DNA of 64,000 nt from the NCBI GenBank assembly GCA_963798865.1, contig CAWCVZ010000004.1, positions 930,001-994,000 on the forward strand, read 5' to 3'. Position numbers and translations under genes: made by a program. Of the stretch, positions 49,409 to 60,736 are shown one piece after another. How positions within the stretch are numbered: position 1 is the stretch's first letter; every line of letters starts with the position of its first letter. Source of the DNA: RBG-16-34-14 sp963798865 (GTDB taxonomy: Bacteria > Bacteroidota > Ignavibacteria > Ignavibacteriales > Ignavibacteriaceae). Below the pieces are notes generated by a model. That model did not search any database and was not told the DNA's origin. It saw only the letters and a program-made list of their open reading frames with translations.

Positions 49409-51241
49409 TTATTCCACCGTAACACTTTTCGCAAGATTTCTAGGCTGATCAACATTTAATCCTTTTTTAACTGCTATATGATATGCAAGAAGCTGAAGAG
49501 GTATTACAGTTAGAATAGGCATAAGCATTCTAATTGTGGTAGGTATTTTAATTGAATAATCAACGAGGTCATCAATTCCATTATCATTTTCAGTAGCTAT
49601 TGCAATTATTCTCCCCCCTCTTGCTTTAACTTCCTCAATATTACTTAAGATTTTGTTATAAGTTGAATCTTTCGGGGCAATAAATACTACAGGCATATTT
49701 TCATCAATGAGAGCAATCGGTCCATGTTTCATCTCTGCCGCAGGATAACCTTCCGCATGTATATACGAAATTTCTTTAAGCTTTAAGGCACCTTCCAATG
49801 CTACCGGAAAATTATATCCTCTGCCAAGATAAAGAAAATTATTGGAATCCTTAAACTCAGATGCAATTTGCTCAATCTGATCATTAAGCTTTAATATTTT
49901 ATTTATTTTATCAGGCAAAGCCATTAATTCTTCAGTAATTGATCTGCCATCAGTCTGACTCAAATTTTTTCTTCGTGCTACTAACAATGTAATTAATGCA
50001 AGTACAACTAATTGAGAAGTAAAAGCTTTTGTAGAAGCAACACCAATCTCAGGACCGGCATGAGTGTAAACTCCTGCTATTGTTTCTCTTGCAATAGAAC
50101 TGCCCACCACATTACAAATCCCCAATACAAGAGCACCTTTTAATTTTGCTTCGCGAAGGGCAGCCAAAGTATCTGCAGTTTCTCCGCTTTGTGAAATAAA
50201 AAGGATTGCATCATCCTGATTAATAATCGGGTTACGGTAACGAAATTCAGATGCATATTCTACTTCAGTTGGAATTCTGCAGAACTGTTCAAACATATAT
50301 TCCCCAACCAGCCCTGAATGCCAGGAAGTTCCACAGGCAGTTATTATTATTCTTTTTGAATTTACTAATCTGCCAATTACATCGGTTATGCCGCCAAGAA
50401 TAGAGGTCCCTTTTTCATAAAGGATTCTTCCTCTCATTGAGTTGTTTATAGTTTCCGATTGTTCCATTATTTCCTTAAGCATGAAATGAGGAAAACCACC
50501 CTTATCAATTTCATCTAATGTCATGCTGATTTCATGGATTTCCTTCTCAATCTCGGCATCAGAAATTGTTTTAACAACAAATTTATCTCTATATACTTCT
50601 ACCAGTTCACCATCTTCAAGGTATATTACCTGTTTTGTGTGAGCCAGAATCGCAGAAACATCCGAAGCAACAAAATTTTCATTATCACCAATGCCTATAA
50701 CTAAAGGTGACCCTTTTCTGGCAGCAACAATTTTATCCGGTTCGTTTTCATAGATAACTGCTATGCCATATGTTCCTTCAACTTCAGTTAAAGCAAGTCT
50801 TACTGCTTTAAATAAGGGAAAACCTTTTTTTAAAAAACTATCAATTAAATGTGGAAGTACTTCAGAGTCTGTTTCGGTTTGAAATTCATAGCCTAATTTT
50901 TCAAGTCCTTTTTTTAAAGTACGGAAGTTCTCAATTATTCCATTATGTATAACAAATAAATTTTTTGATAAATTAAAGTGTGGATGTGCATTAATTTCAT
51001 TAGGAACTCCATGAGTTGCCCATCTTGTATGACCAATTCCTATTGTACCTGAGGGATTTGATTTTTCAACAAGTTCTTCTAATAAAGAAACTTTCCCTTT
51101 ATTCTTGATAAGAACCGGATGATTATTTGTTAGAATTCCTATTCCGGCAGAATCATATCCCCGGTATTCAAGTCTCTTAAGACCATTTAAAAGAATCGGG
51201 ACACTATTTTTTTCACCGATATAACCAACGATGCCACACAT
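49409..51241 (-). CDS. glmS: Glutamine-fructose-6-phosphate aminotransferase
   Basis: A 610-residue enzyme making glucosamine-6-phosphate for peptidoglycan and glycans. Cys2 (MCGIVGYIG) is the nucleophile of the glutaminase domain; later motifs are GIGHTRWATHG, the SIS domains TACGTSWHSGLVGEYMFE and SQSGETADTLAALREAK, and the C-terminal DQPRNLAKSVTVE. No glmS ribozyme was recognised in the 120 bases upstream. Confidence 0.97.
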   Translation of the reverse strand: MCGIVGYIGEKNSVPILLNGLKRLEYRGYDSAGIGILTNNHPVLIKNKGKVSLLEELVEKSNPSGTIGIGHTRWATHGVPNEINAHPHFNLSKNLFVIHNGIIENFRTLKKGLEKLGYEFQTETDSEVLPHLIDSFLKKGFPLFKAVRLALTEVEGTYGIAVIYENEPDKIVAARKGSPLVIGIGDNENFVASDVSAILAHTKQVIYLEDGELVEVYRDKFVVKTISDAEIEKEIHEISMTLDEIDKGGFPHFMLKEIMEQSETINNSMRGRILYEKGTSILGGITDVIGRLVNSKRIIITACGTSWHSGLVGEYMFEQFCRIPTEVEYASEFRYRNPIINQDDAILFISQSGETADTLAALREAKLKGALVLGICNVVGSSIARETIAGVYTHAGPEIGVASTKAFTSQLVVLALITLLVARRKNLSQTDGRSITEELMALPDKINKILKLNDQIEQIASEFKDSNNFLYLGRGYNFPVALEGALKLKEISYIHAEGYPAAEMKHGPIALIDENMPVVFIAPKDSTYNKILSNIEEVKARGGRIIAIATENDNGIDDLVDYSIKIPTTIRMLMPILTVIPLQLLAYHIAVKKGLNVDQPRNLAKSVTVE

Positions 51242-51362
51242 TTTCCACCTTCGTATAATTTAAATGAAGATAATAACGAACAAAAATAATGCCTTGAGAA
51301 AGGTAATAAATAATGTAAATAACAGATTTGCCAAGCTGAAAACTTTACCAGTTTGAGAAATA

Positions 51363-54300
51363 TTATTGAACTTTGGCGAGTTTTTGAGTTACTGTTTTAA
51401 TAACATTATCATTTTTGTATATCACCTTATAAAAGTACAGTCCGTTAGCAATTTTATCCCCATCCTGATCTCTGCCATCCCAGTAAATTTTATTGAAACC
51501 AATGCGTAAAAGTGATGACGGGATATTTAATTCTTTTATCATTCTTCCCGCAACAGTAAAAACTTTTATTCTAAATTCTTCCGGCACATTAACTCCTCTT
51601 AACTCAAAAGTAAAATAGGTATTATCTCCAAAAGGATTTGGATAATTATACACATCTAACAAATCAGAATTATTATATACGTTAAAGGAAATCCTGTATG
51701 AAGTTGTATCAAAGAAATTGCCTGAGGCATCTTTCGCCAGAACTTCAAGAGTATGAGTTCCATCAATCTTAATATTCGGTTTCCATGTAATTTTAGCTTC
51801 AGAGTTTGGATAAGGAGTATATGCATAGGTTAATGTATCCGGTACAAATACTAAAGGTTCATTATCATAAACAATTGTAAAATTTTCTTTAGGTATTGGT
51901 AAAGGACTGTTGTCCTTTAATGTAATTTCAACCTCCGGTTGAGAGGAAACAATATCGCCATCAAGTATTTCTTTTCCATCAAAGGTAATATTGAAAGATG
52001 GTTTAACAGAATCCCTGGCGACAAAAAAACTATCTTCAATTAAATTATTATAAGTGAAATATTCCTGAAAAGGTGATGAAGCAACAACTTTTAATTTAGT
52101 ATTAAAAATAATTGTATCTGTTTGAATAGTCTGATTGATTACTTTAAATGAATCGGGTAGAACAGAGATATATTTGGTAAAGAAAACCGAATCACCACTA
52201 TTAAGGTAAAAATTTAACCTAAGACTATCTACAGGAATATATCCGAAATTATGTACTTTTAAATTCATGTTAACATCAATGCCCTGAAGCATAGAATCCG
52301 GCGCAAAGGTCATATCTTTTGGAATCATCGCAATCTCCGGTAAATAATCATAATTAATTTGTAATGAATTAAACTTCATTGGTTCCCCAGCTCCAAATGA
52401 CGAATCAACCAAATCAAAATTTAATTTTAGATAATTAAATTCGTTGGCATTAATATCAATTAATGAAACGTTTGGTGTAATTATAGTATCTAACATTTCC
52501 CAATTACCGGAACTTTTATTTTTACCCAGTAAGTAAGCTTTGTATGTACCATTTGAATTAGTTTGATCAATATCGAATTGAAGATCGTGCCATTTAGATG
52601 CAGGACCAATTTCCTGAGAAGTTATGGTTACCGTGCGCCTCAATATACGTGCCTTGATATTTTGAAAAACCAGGTTGATATTCTCCCACAACAGGGCTGA
52701 AACGTGCGAAATAAACAAAATTATTTTGGTAATCGTATGTTACTGTATAATGTTTTCTCGAATATGTAAATGGTGGATAATATGCCCATTCCTCTTCATA
52801 TACACCATCAGATAAACGATATCGTCTTAGATATTGAGAATTATAATTTTCGTAAATAATTAGATAACCATTTACTACAAAAAAACTCATGACCATTGGA
52901 ATTGTATTTCCATTAAAAACGATATCTTCCCCCACTTTGCTCCAATTATCAGCAGGATTGAATTTCCGGAGTACAAATTTGTTTGGATAAAGCCATGTTC
53001 CCACACCTAAATTATAAAGATACTGCCCATCGTAATAGAAATAAGAACCACCTATTTGAGTTGGGGTGCTTAAAGTTAACAGTAAACTATCAGGCAATGA
53101 AATTCTTATGGTATCACCATTCACGGGATTAATTCTTAGCAGGTTATCTAATGGACCAGTACAAGTGTACAAATAACCATCCATATAAAATAAATGGCTG
53201 TACATATGAACATAAAGATCCCCTGTTCCTGAACTATTTGGGATTGCACCATAATTGAAACCTTTTGTAGAACCATTTTCACCAGTACCGATTTTATAAA
53301 TTTTCGATTCATCTACCCATACCGGCAGATTTCCAAAATAAAAATATGTTCCATCTGTGGTAAAAGTTGCTGGCCAGGTCGAATCTTCAGGTAGTTGATA
53401 CATAATTGAATCAAGATAAAATCTTTCATCAGGGTGAGGTGGTTTTAATTCAGTATTTAAAATAAGGCTATTTAATTGTTCAGAATAATCAACATTGTCC
53501 AGATCAAATAGCTGAAGAGGTTTATTCTGTGCCAAATAGCCAGAACCATTTTCATTTGTAACAGTAAATATTTTTATGGGGGAATAATTTGTATCTATAG
53601 CATCATAAATAACAGCTCTCCAAAAGTATTCCCCTGGAGATAGGGTTTGAGTCTGCCATTTAACAATTCCATCAATTGGATAAAGAACAGGTGAATTAAT
53701 AAGAACAGGACCATTAAATTCAGAAGAATTATTAATTTGAATCAGATACTTAAAATTCCTATTGAAATAAAACCCAATATCAGAAAGAATAAAATCCACT
53801 TTACCATTTCCATTAAAATATCCATTCACTGGCTTAATTATATTTGGCTGACCAAAATCAAATACTGAAAAACTTCCTGATGCAATATTATCAGAATGAT
53901 CAATCTCATTAATAATATTTTTTTCATTTACCCGTACAATAAGATTATATAGCCCTGCCTCTTGTGGAATCCACTGAAAATTTACATTTATATTTTGACC
54001 AAAGCTCGAAACTTTTGATTCGCCAATCAGATTTACTTCATCGGTAATATCTTTAAATAGTTCAACTGTCACAGAATCATTCGGAAAAGTTACTCCAAGA
54101 TTCCTAATACTTATAGTGACCAATACAGTATCATTTTTTAATGGATTTTGCGGAGAGATAGTTATATCCGAAGACTTAACTTCAAAGTCAGGCGCTTTGG
54201 GTATTGCAAGTTCAACAGCAGGATCTCCCAGATATGTAATTTGTGGAATCATTGAACTGAAACCGATTCCATTAGACGCTAAAGTGCTTAATATTGAACT

Positions 54301-57111
54301 TCCAATTACATAATTTCGATGATCAAATATTTGTTTAAATAAACTATCATTCATATTAGCACCTGTTGGCCACCATGTCAGGCTGACACTACCCCAAAAG
54401 CCGATAGCACCCTTATTTAATATTCTTGTAAAGGTTTCTCCAAATGATGTAGCGTTATCAAAATGTGCAGTATAACAGGTAATACTAGATATAAAGGGAA
54501 GCCGTGCACCATTGTCTAATTCTGAAATATCATCCATAGTAAAAATCAAATCCCATTGCCCTCCTCCACCATGACCATAATACGTAACTACTGTTGCTCC
54601 TTTATTAATTTCCTCACGCATTCTGGGACCACCGCCTATAAAAGCACTATCACCGGCTTCTGGATAATTAAAAACTTTGGTTGTATTTATCCCATTTGGT
54701 TTTAAATGTAAATTTTCAAGTTTCTTAGAATAATTATTAAACTGGAGATCAATTTGATCCTGATAAGATAAACCTGAAGCTAAAAGAATAACGTTTTCCT
54801 TCCAGAGTTTTGAATTATCTATTGGATAATTAACAATTTTATCAACCAGAATATTTGCCTCCTCAAGAGTTTCACAAGAAAGCCTGCCGATTGCTATATC
54901 AGGTGCTAAATCATTTCCTGAAACAGCTGCAATTGAATTATCGCTGGGAAGTTGACCGAATGTGTATCCATGATATGGAATAGAAGGTATAAAATTTTTG
55001 CGGCTGGTAGGTTCAATGTTACGATAGTCATAACTCGCATCTCCCAATAATACTATAAATGAGGGGGCGGGCTGCTGCCAGTTTTCAAATACATATTTTG
55101 CAAAATCTCTTAAAGCAAAAGGATTTAGTAAACCATAAGAGAATTCGGTATAAATATCAAAAATATCTACTACCTTTACACGCGGGGAAGAAAATCCGGA
55201 TAAATTATTTGATCTAAATTCAGCTAATCTATCTGCTGCACTTTTAAATAGTGGATGTGTAATAATAATATAATCAGCACCATTTGCTGTATTTCTTAAA
55301 TCTGAAGGAGAAATATTATGATTTATCGAATCAGGTGAAGAAAAATAATCATCCGCAATACAATAATAATCAGTTTGTACACTTATAGTATCCATAAAAC
55401 GAACGCTAAGGTCGGCATCGTTAGTTACAAGTGCATTGGGAATTAATTCGCCCCTGTCTGGAATATAAACTTTAATATTATCTCTTAACCAACGCCATAG
55501 ATAATATATATTTTCTCCAAAGTCATTTGGTGGACTTGTGAAATAAAAATAATTAGAATTAACTCTGTGCCAACGCCAATACTGAAATTCAAGATAATTT
55601 ATTAATGTAATATCTGTTGTAGTATCGGTACAGTTATTTCCATTTTGCTGAACAATAATGCTTTGGAAAGCATCTGCAAAGATTTGGGCAGTATCTCCGC
55701 CACCTAGAGTGTTATATGCTAAAAGAAAATTCTTTTCGAAAAGCGCCGATTCCTGTGCATTCCAATTTATTGACCCAATAGGCTTAGTATTAAAATAAAC
55801 TGTGGTGTTATGACCATTTTGAGAACCACATGATATATCTGTTAATCCATGCAATCCAACTGACATTTTGACTTGAGGTTTTTCAATAACAAAGTCACTC
55901 CAAATACTATCTTCTAATGAAAATTCAAAACGATATGTTGGTGTACCATTAATAGCTTCAGCATCGCCCCAATACCAATAATCCCTTTGATTATTTACTG
56001 CGTGGCCGAGTCGCTGAAAAAATCGATCGGTTTCCCACCTTAAAGTTTTAATTGAATTGGCTATAATTGGTGTAATACCCGATGGAGTTCCATCTTTATA
56101 TTTATAATAATTTAAAGTGTCGGCCTGATATGAAAACCAGTAAACATTTGTAAGGTTATAAATATTCATTCGGGTAAATTGATCGACAGGTTTAGCCGGT
56201 CCACCAACAAACTGGAAATAATCACCTGAATTGAAAATCCCATCATTATTTACATCTACAACATCAATTGGTATTGAAATACCATTGTTGAATAATTCTA
56301 ATCTATTATTTTCAAGTCCACTTGCCGGTACTCCTGAATTAATCAACTGATCACAGGTTATTCTATATACATCTTTTTTGTTAAGATATATTTTGTAATA
56401 ATCTTTCTGTGGATTATACCAATAGGTATCTGCCATTACTTTGTTATCACTATAATAAACTGGTTTACCAGTAAATTCTTTAGCTTCATTATAATTAATT
56501 ACTGAAGATTTTATCAGATCTTCAGTCATCTTATCGCTTATTTTATCTATTATACTATAATTATTTGGATTAGTTTTAAAATCCACCTGAACAATTAATC
56601 TTTTATTAAATTGAAGTTCTCTTGAAACGGGATTAAACTGATAAGGAGAAATATTCAGAGTGGTTATTCGGGCATATCTAAATATAAAATCTTCAACTCT
56701 CGAAGGTGTTTTGGGGAAATATTCATTTAAGCTATAAACATTTTTATTATAGGGCAAAAGATTAAAAGGCTGATTTAAAGAATCAGGTATGGGGAGTATA
56801 AATATATTTTGAAATTTTTCCTGAGTTATATTTAATATTTTTACTACCGGTGCAGAATTAAATGGAATTCCTATATTAAGATCATAATTTGGAAGTGATG
56901 GTTCACCCGGATTTCCTGAAAAAATTTCTTTTCCTTCTATATTAAAAAATTTCTCTCCATTAATAATTTTTTCTTTTACCTGATATTTTTTTTCAAAATT
57001 AAATTCAATTTTTATATGATCAGAAGTGCTTTCCAGTACCCGATGTGTCTGCCCTAATAAAATATTAAATATTGATGGTAATAAGAGAAATGCCAATAAC
57101 TGTTTTTTCAT
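51363..57111 (-). pseudogene. Giant C25 (gingipain-family) protease with type IX sorting domain, split by one frameshift
   Basis: From ATG 57111 a 1505-residue frame runs to 52594; its last residues are out-of-frame, and the protein continues in another frame to 51363. Removing one base near 52634-52640 gives 1915 residues (5748 bases). It has a signal peptide (residues 1-20), a C25 N-terminal domain, the catalytic His847 (YYGHGGGGQW) and Cys879 (ITCYTAHFD), CARDB/Ig-like domains after about residue 950, a propeller-like segment and a C-terminal sorting domain (YNYPNPFGDNTYFTFEL, GLYFYKVIYKN). It is a probable PorU cargo. The two pieces overlap, so it could be a sequencing artefact. Confidence 0.85.
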
Positions 57112-57202
57112 TAATTACCTGAAAAGAATAAAAATTACAATTTTAACTTAAAATTTTGATAATGACAGTGCAAGGTCAAAAATCATTGCTGTAAAGAAAG
57201 GC

Positions 57203-57778
57203 TTATACATTCCCCTTATTGTTAATTACAACTTTTAATGTTTTTATTAAGATCAAAAGGTCACTAAAAAAAGTTGCATTCTTATAATATTCAATTTCCA
57301 TTTTTACTCTGTATGAAGGGGTTAGCATTTGTCTTCCATTAATCTGCGATATTCCCGTAACCCCTGGTTTAAACTCTAAAACTTCTCTCTCTTCCAAACT
57401 ATATTCATCAGTTATTGAAGCAATGTCAGGTCTTGGTCCAACTAAACACATTTCCCCTCTGAGTACATTTATGAAGTTAGGTATTTCATCAATACTGGTT
57501 CTCCTTAATAATTTACCTAATTTAGTTAGTCTGGGATCACCTTTCTGAGTTATTCCGGGTCCAATTTCCAGGGCATTTCTTACCATTCCGCGCAGTTTAT
57601 ACAATTTAAATTTTTTATTTTTATATCCGGTTCTCTCGTGTAAGAAAAATACTGGACCATCAGATTCCAATTTAATAGCTATTGCAGCAATTAATAATAT
57701 TGGAGAAAATATAATTAGAATGAAAAGGCTAAATAAAATATCGGTAAGTCTCTTAATAAAACTGTTCTGCCTACCCAT
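57203..57778 (-). CDS. Undecaprenyl-phosphate sugar-phosphate transferase (initiating)
   Basis: A 191-residue PglC/WcaJ-core phosphoglycosyl transferase with one N-terminal membrane helix (about 14-33, LFSLFILIIFSPILLIAAIA). Motifs YKLRGM(V), LRRTSIDEIPNFINVLRGEMCLVGPRP and FKPGVTGISQINGRQ are typical. It starts glycan assembly on the lipid carrier. It is the last gene of the polysaccharide cluster. Confidence 0.92.
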   Translation of the reverse strand: MGRQNSFIKRLTDILFSLFILIIFSPILLIAAIAIKLESDGPVFFLHERTGYKNKKFKLYKLRGMVRNALEIGPGITQKGDPRLTKLGKLLRRTSIDEIPNFINVLRGEMCLVGPRPDIASITDEYSLEEREVLEFKPGVTGISQINGRQMLTPSYRVKMEIEYYKNATFFSDLLILIKTLKVVINNKGNV

Positions 57779-57791
57779 TATCGATTAAAAA

Positions 57792-58952
57792 TTATCTGCT
57801 GTATTTAACTAAAAGCTCAGTTAATATATCTAATACTCTATCAACATGTTCATCGCTCATACCAGGGTAAATTGGGAGTGAAACTAATCTTGGGAAAACT
57901 GAAGATGCAATTGGAAAATTTTTATCATCCAGGTTAAATGTTTCTCTATAATAAATATGTTGATGAACAGGCATAAAATGTACGCCAACGCCTATATTAT
58001 TTTTTCTTAATTCATCAATCAGCTGTGCGCGGTTTATTGTTAGAGTTTCCAAGTTTAACCGAATAGGGAATAAATGCCAGGAAGATTCTCTATCTTCTTT
58101 AATACCATGAATTTCTAAAAATTTACTATCCTTTAATGCCTTTGTATATTTTGCAGCAATGTTTTGCCTTGAATGCCACATCATATCAACTTTTTTTAGC
58201 TGAGGCAAACCTAAAGAAGCCTGAAGATCTGTAAAATTATATTTAAATCCCGGAGCTACAACCTCATAATACCAGGAACCAGATTCAGTATATCTTTTCC
58301 ATGCATCCCTGTTAATTCCATGAAGCCTCATTATCTTACAGCGTTCTGCCAAACTTTCATCATTAGTACAAATCATTCCACCCTCACCTGTTGATAAAGT
58401 TTTGGTGGCATAAAAACTAAAACACGTAACATCGGAGATAGTTCCGACTTTTTTCCCTTTATAAGTTGCAGGAAGAGAATGAGCGGCATCTTCAATAACT
58501 TTGATATTATATTTTTTAGCTATATCGAGGATTTCATCCATATCGCAAGGCTGTCCACCATAATGAACCGGAATAATAGCTTTTGTTTTAGGAGTAATTG
58601 CTTTTTCAATTTCTTCAAGAGAAATATTGAGTGTAAATTCGTCAACATCTACAATAACCGGCTTGGCGCCAAAGTAACAAACAATTTCTGCGGTTGCTGG
58701 GAATGTCATTGTGGGAACTATTACTTCGTCGCCAGCTTTCAATTCATAAGCTTCGAGGGTTAAATGACCGGCGGCAGTCCAGGAACTCACAGCTATTGAT
58801 TTCTTACTTCCAATATAAGAATTAAAAGCTTCTTCAAATTTAATAGTTTTTGGCCCCATGCTAAGCCAGCCCGAACGAACTGTATCAACTATTTCATCAA
58901 CCTCTTCTTCAGAGATAAACGGTTTGTGGAAGAGTAAGAAGTCTTTATTCAT
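57792..58952 (-). CDS. DegT/DnrJ/EryC1/StrS-family sugar aminotransferase
   Basis: A 386-residue PLP-dependent aminotransferase on nucleotide sugars. The PLP lysine is Lys184 (FSFYATKTLSTGEGG), with the cofactor loop VIEDAAHSLPATYKG and substrate-side motifs GQPCDMDE and VHFMPVHQHIYYRE. It likely makes an amino sugar for the surface glycan. It lies 13 bases before the sugar transferase gene. Confidence 0.92.
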   Translation of the reverse strand: MNKDFLLFHKPFISEEEVDEIVDTVRSGWLSMGPKTIKFEEAFNSYIGSKKSIAVSSWTAAGHLTLEAYELKAGDEVIVPTMTFPATAEIVCYFGAKPVIVDVDEFTLNISLEEIEKAITPKTKAIIPVHYGGQPCDMDEILDIAKKYNIKVIEDAAHSLPATYKGKKVGTISDVTCFSFYATKTLSTGEGGMICTNDESLAERCKIMRLHGINRDAWKRYTESGSWYYEVVAPGFKYNFTDLQASLGLPQLKKVDMMWHSRQNIAAKYTKALKDSKFLEIHGIKEDRESSWHLFPIRLNLETLTINRAQLIDELRKNNIGVGVHFMPVHQHIYYRETFNLDDKNFPIASSVFPRLVSLPIYPGMSDEHVDRVLDILTELLVKYSR

Positions 58953-59010
58953 AAACTATTTTTTTGTTGCGTAAAATAACTATTTAGTGCAGTAATTTCC
59001 AAATAGTTTT

Positions 59011-59727
59011 TTATTTAGTTTTCTTTATCCAGCAAAGAATGTGTGTCCTAAAAAAAGGGAATATGTTAAATACACTGTATAATGAAGGATGAATTTTTGT
59101 AACTATTCTGCTTAACGGCGGGGCTAATGTCAATTTCCATTTTTTTATTGTTCCATTTGGAAATAATAATTTAACCTCTTGAAATTTTATACCCTTTACA
59201 TCTTTATTTTTGGGATTATTAAAAGTAAAATCATACCATAATACTCCACCCCCGGGTTTGGTAAGCTGCCACATTTTAGCAGCTAATTCTCTTTTAAAAT
59301 CATCATTTAGAATAGAACTGAAAACCATCGATTGAAAAACTATATCAAAATAATTCTGTGATAAATCGAGGTCAAGAGCATTCCCCTCAATTATTTTTAA
59401 ATTTGGATTCAACCTGGACCTCGCATCGATAACCCTTTCAATGAGTAATTCATTTCCAGTTAAATTAGCAGGATTAAAACCCAGGCGAATAAATTCTAAT
59501 AAATTTCCTCCACTACCACAACCTATTTCTAATAGTTTTAAATTATTTACTGATATTTTTAATTGATTTTTAATCCACTTTATAAAAACTCTTTCTTTTT
59601 CCTGTTGAATCATGTAAACATAAGGCATTAAAGGATTGTATAAATCTTCTGATAGGATTTTTCTTCGGGAATACCTTTCTTTTATTTCATTCAATTCAAT
59701 TTCAGTATCTGATTTTTTTTCAATCAT
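59011..59727 (-). CDS. SAM-dependent methyltransferase
   Basis: A 238-residue class I methyltransferase with motif I LLEIGCGSGGNLLEFI and later NYFDIVFQSMVFSSI. The substrate is likely a sugar or glycan of this cluster, but is not determined. It overlaps the GT2 gene by eight bases. Confidence 0.82.
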   Translation of the reverse strand: MIEKKSDTEIELNEIKERYSRRKILSEDLYNPLMPYVYMIQQEKERVFIKWIKNQLKISVNNLKLLEIGCGSGGNLLEFIRLGFNPANLTGNELLIERVIDARSRLNPNLKIIEGNALDLDLSQNYFDIVFQSMVFSSILNDDFKRELAAKMWQLTKPGGGVLWYDFTFNNPKNKDVKGIKFQEVKLLFPNGTIKKWKLTLAPPLSRIVTKIHPSLYSVFNIFPFFRTHILCWIKKTK

Positions 59728-60736
59728 ATTTTGCTGTTTCTGGTTTTGAGCTTATGTTCTTAAATAATCCAAAAATGAAACCTGAGGCATACGAAAGATG
59801 CAAAATAAAAACTGATAATAGAAAATTTGATGTAATACCCATTCCATTTTTTAGCAAAATCTTTGTCGAAAATAAAATAAGCAAAATCAAATAAGTTAGC
59901 GGAAGTATTATCCCTATTAGTAGATTATTTAATAATACAGATAGGAAAGCAAAAAAAATTAGCCCCGTAAAAAATAATGTTGGGATATATTGCCTCAGAG
60001 CAATTGGGATTTTATGTTTTTTTAATACAGCAATTCTCCATACCCCATAATTAAAATATTGTTTAAATAAAGTTGACGGCTTATCTCTGACAAAATATTC
60101 TGCTTTTATAAGAGGAGATATATATATCTTTCCGCCATTCCTTCTTAATCTGAAACAAAATTCATCATCCTGATTTTTGACAAGAGTTTCATCATAATAT
60201 CCAATTTCATCGAACACAGATTTTTTAAACATAGGAAAACAAGCCATCTCTGCATATCCTTCATAATCAGGGAATCTATGCTTTGCATTACCTACCCCAA
60301 TGTAAGATGACATAGCTATGGCTGCAGCTTTTGCAAAATTATTTTTTCCTTTACTCAAAATTGGCCCGCCCACACATGAAACTGCAGGATTCTGATTAAA
60401 TAAACTAAGGCAGTTAGCAATATAATTTTCATCATAATTACTATGAGCTCCCATTATACAAATAAATGCCCCATTGGCATTCTTTATTCCGAGATTTAAT
60501 GCAACAGGTGTAATCTTTTTAGTATTATCTAAAATTTTTATTCTTTTATCCTTCGTTGACAAATCCTTTATTATTTCTCTTGTTCCATCATCGCTCATTC
60601 CATCAATCACAATTATTTCGATTCCCCCATTAATATTTTTCTGAAAAATTAATGAATTGATGGTTTGATTGATATAATTTTTTTCATTTCGGCATGGAAT
60701 AACAATTGAAACCAGAATATCTTTTTGATTGCTCAT
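59720..60736 (-). CDS. Glycosyltransferase family 2 with C-terminal membrane segments
   Basis: A 338-residue GT-A glycosyltransferase. The N-terminal domain has VSIVIPCRNEKNYINQTINSL and DGMSDDGTREI (acid motif), followed by QDDEFCFRLRRNGGK; two or three membrane helices (about 255-325) follow. It overlaps the GT4 gene by four bases. Confidence 0.88.
   Translation of the reverse strand: MSNQKDILVSIVIPCRNEKNYINQTINSLIFQKNINGGIEIIVIDGMSDDGTREIIKDLSTKDKRIKILDNTKKITPVALNLGIKNANGAFICIMGAHSNYDENYIANCLSLFNQNPAVSCVGGPILSKGKNNFAKAAAIAMSSYIGVGNAKHRFPDYEGYAEMACFPMFKKSVFDEIGYYDETLVKNQDDEFCFRLRRNGGKIYISPLIKAEYFVRDKPSTLFKQYFNYGVWRIAVLKKHKIPIALRQYIPTLFFTGLIFFAFLSVLLNNLLIGIILPLTYLILLILFSTKILLKNGMGITSNFLLSVFILHLSYASGFIFGLFKNISSKPETAKYD

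Noticed and set aside
51242..51362. glmS ribozyme
   Set aside because: Too short and lacking the ribozyme core upstream of the gene start.
51363..57111. Programmed ribosomal frameshift in the C25 gene
   Set aside because: No slippery heptamer with a clear downstream structure at the junction, and three other genes have similar single-base breaks.
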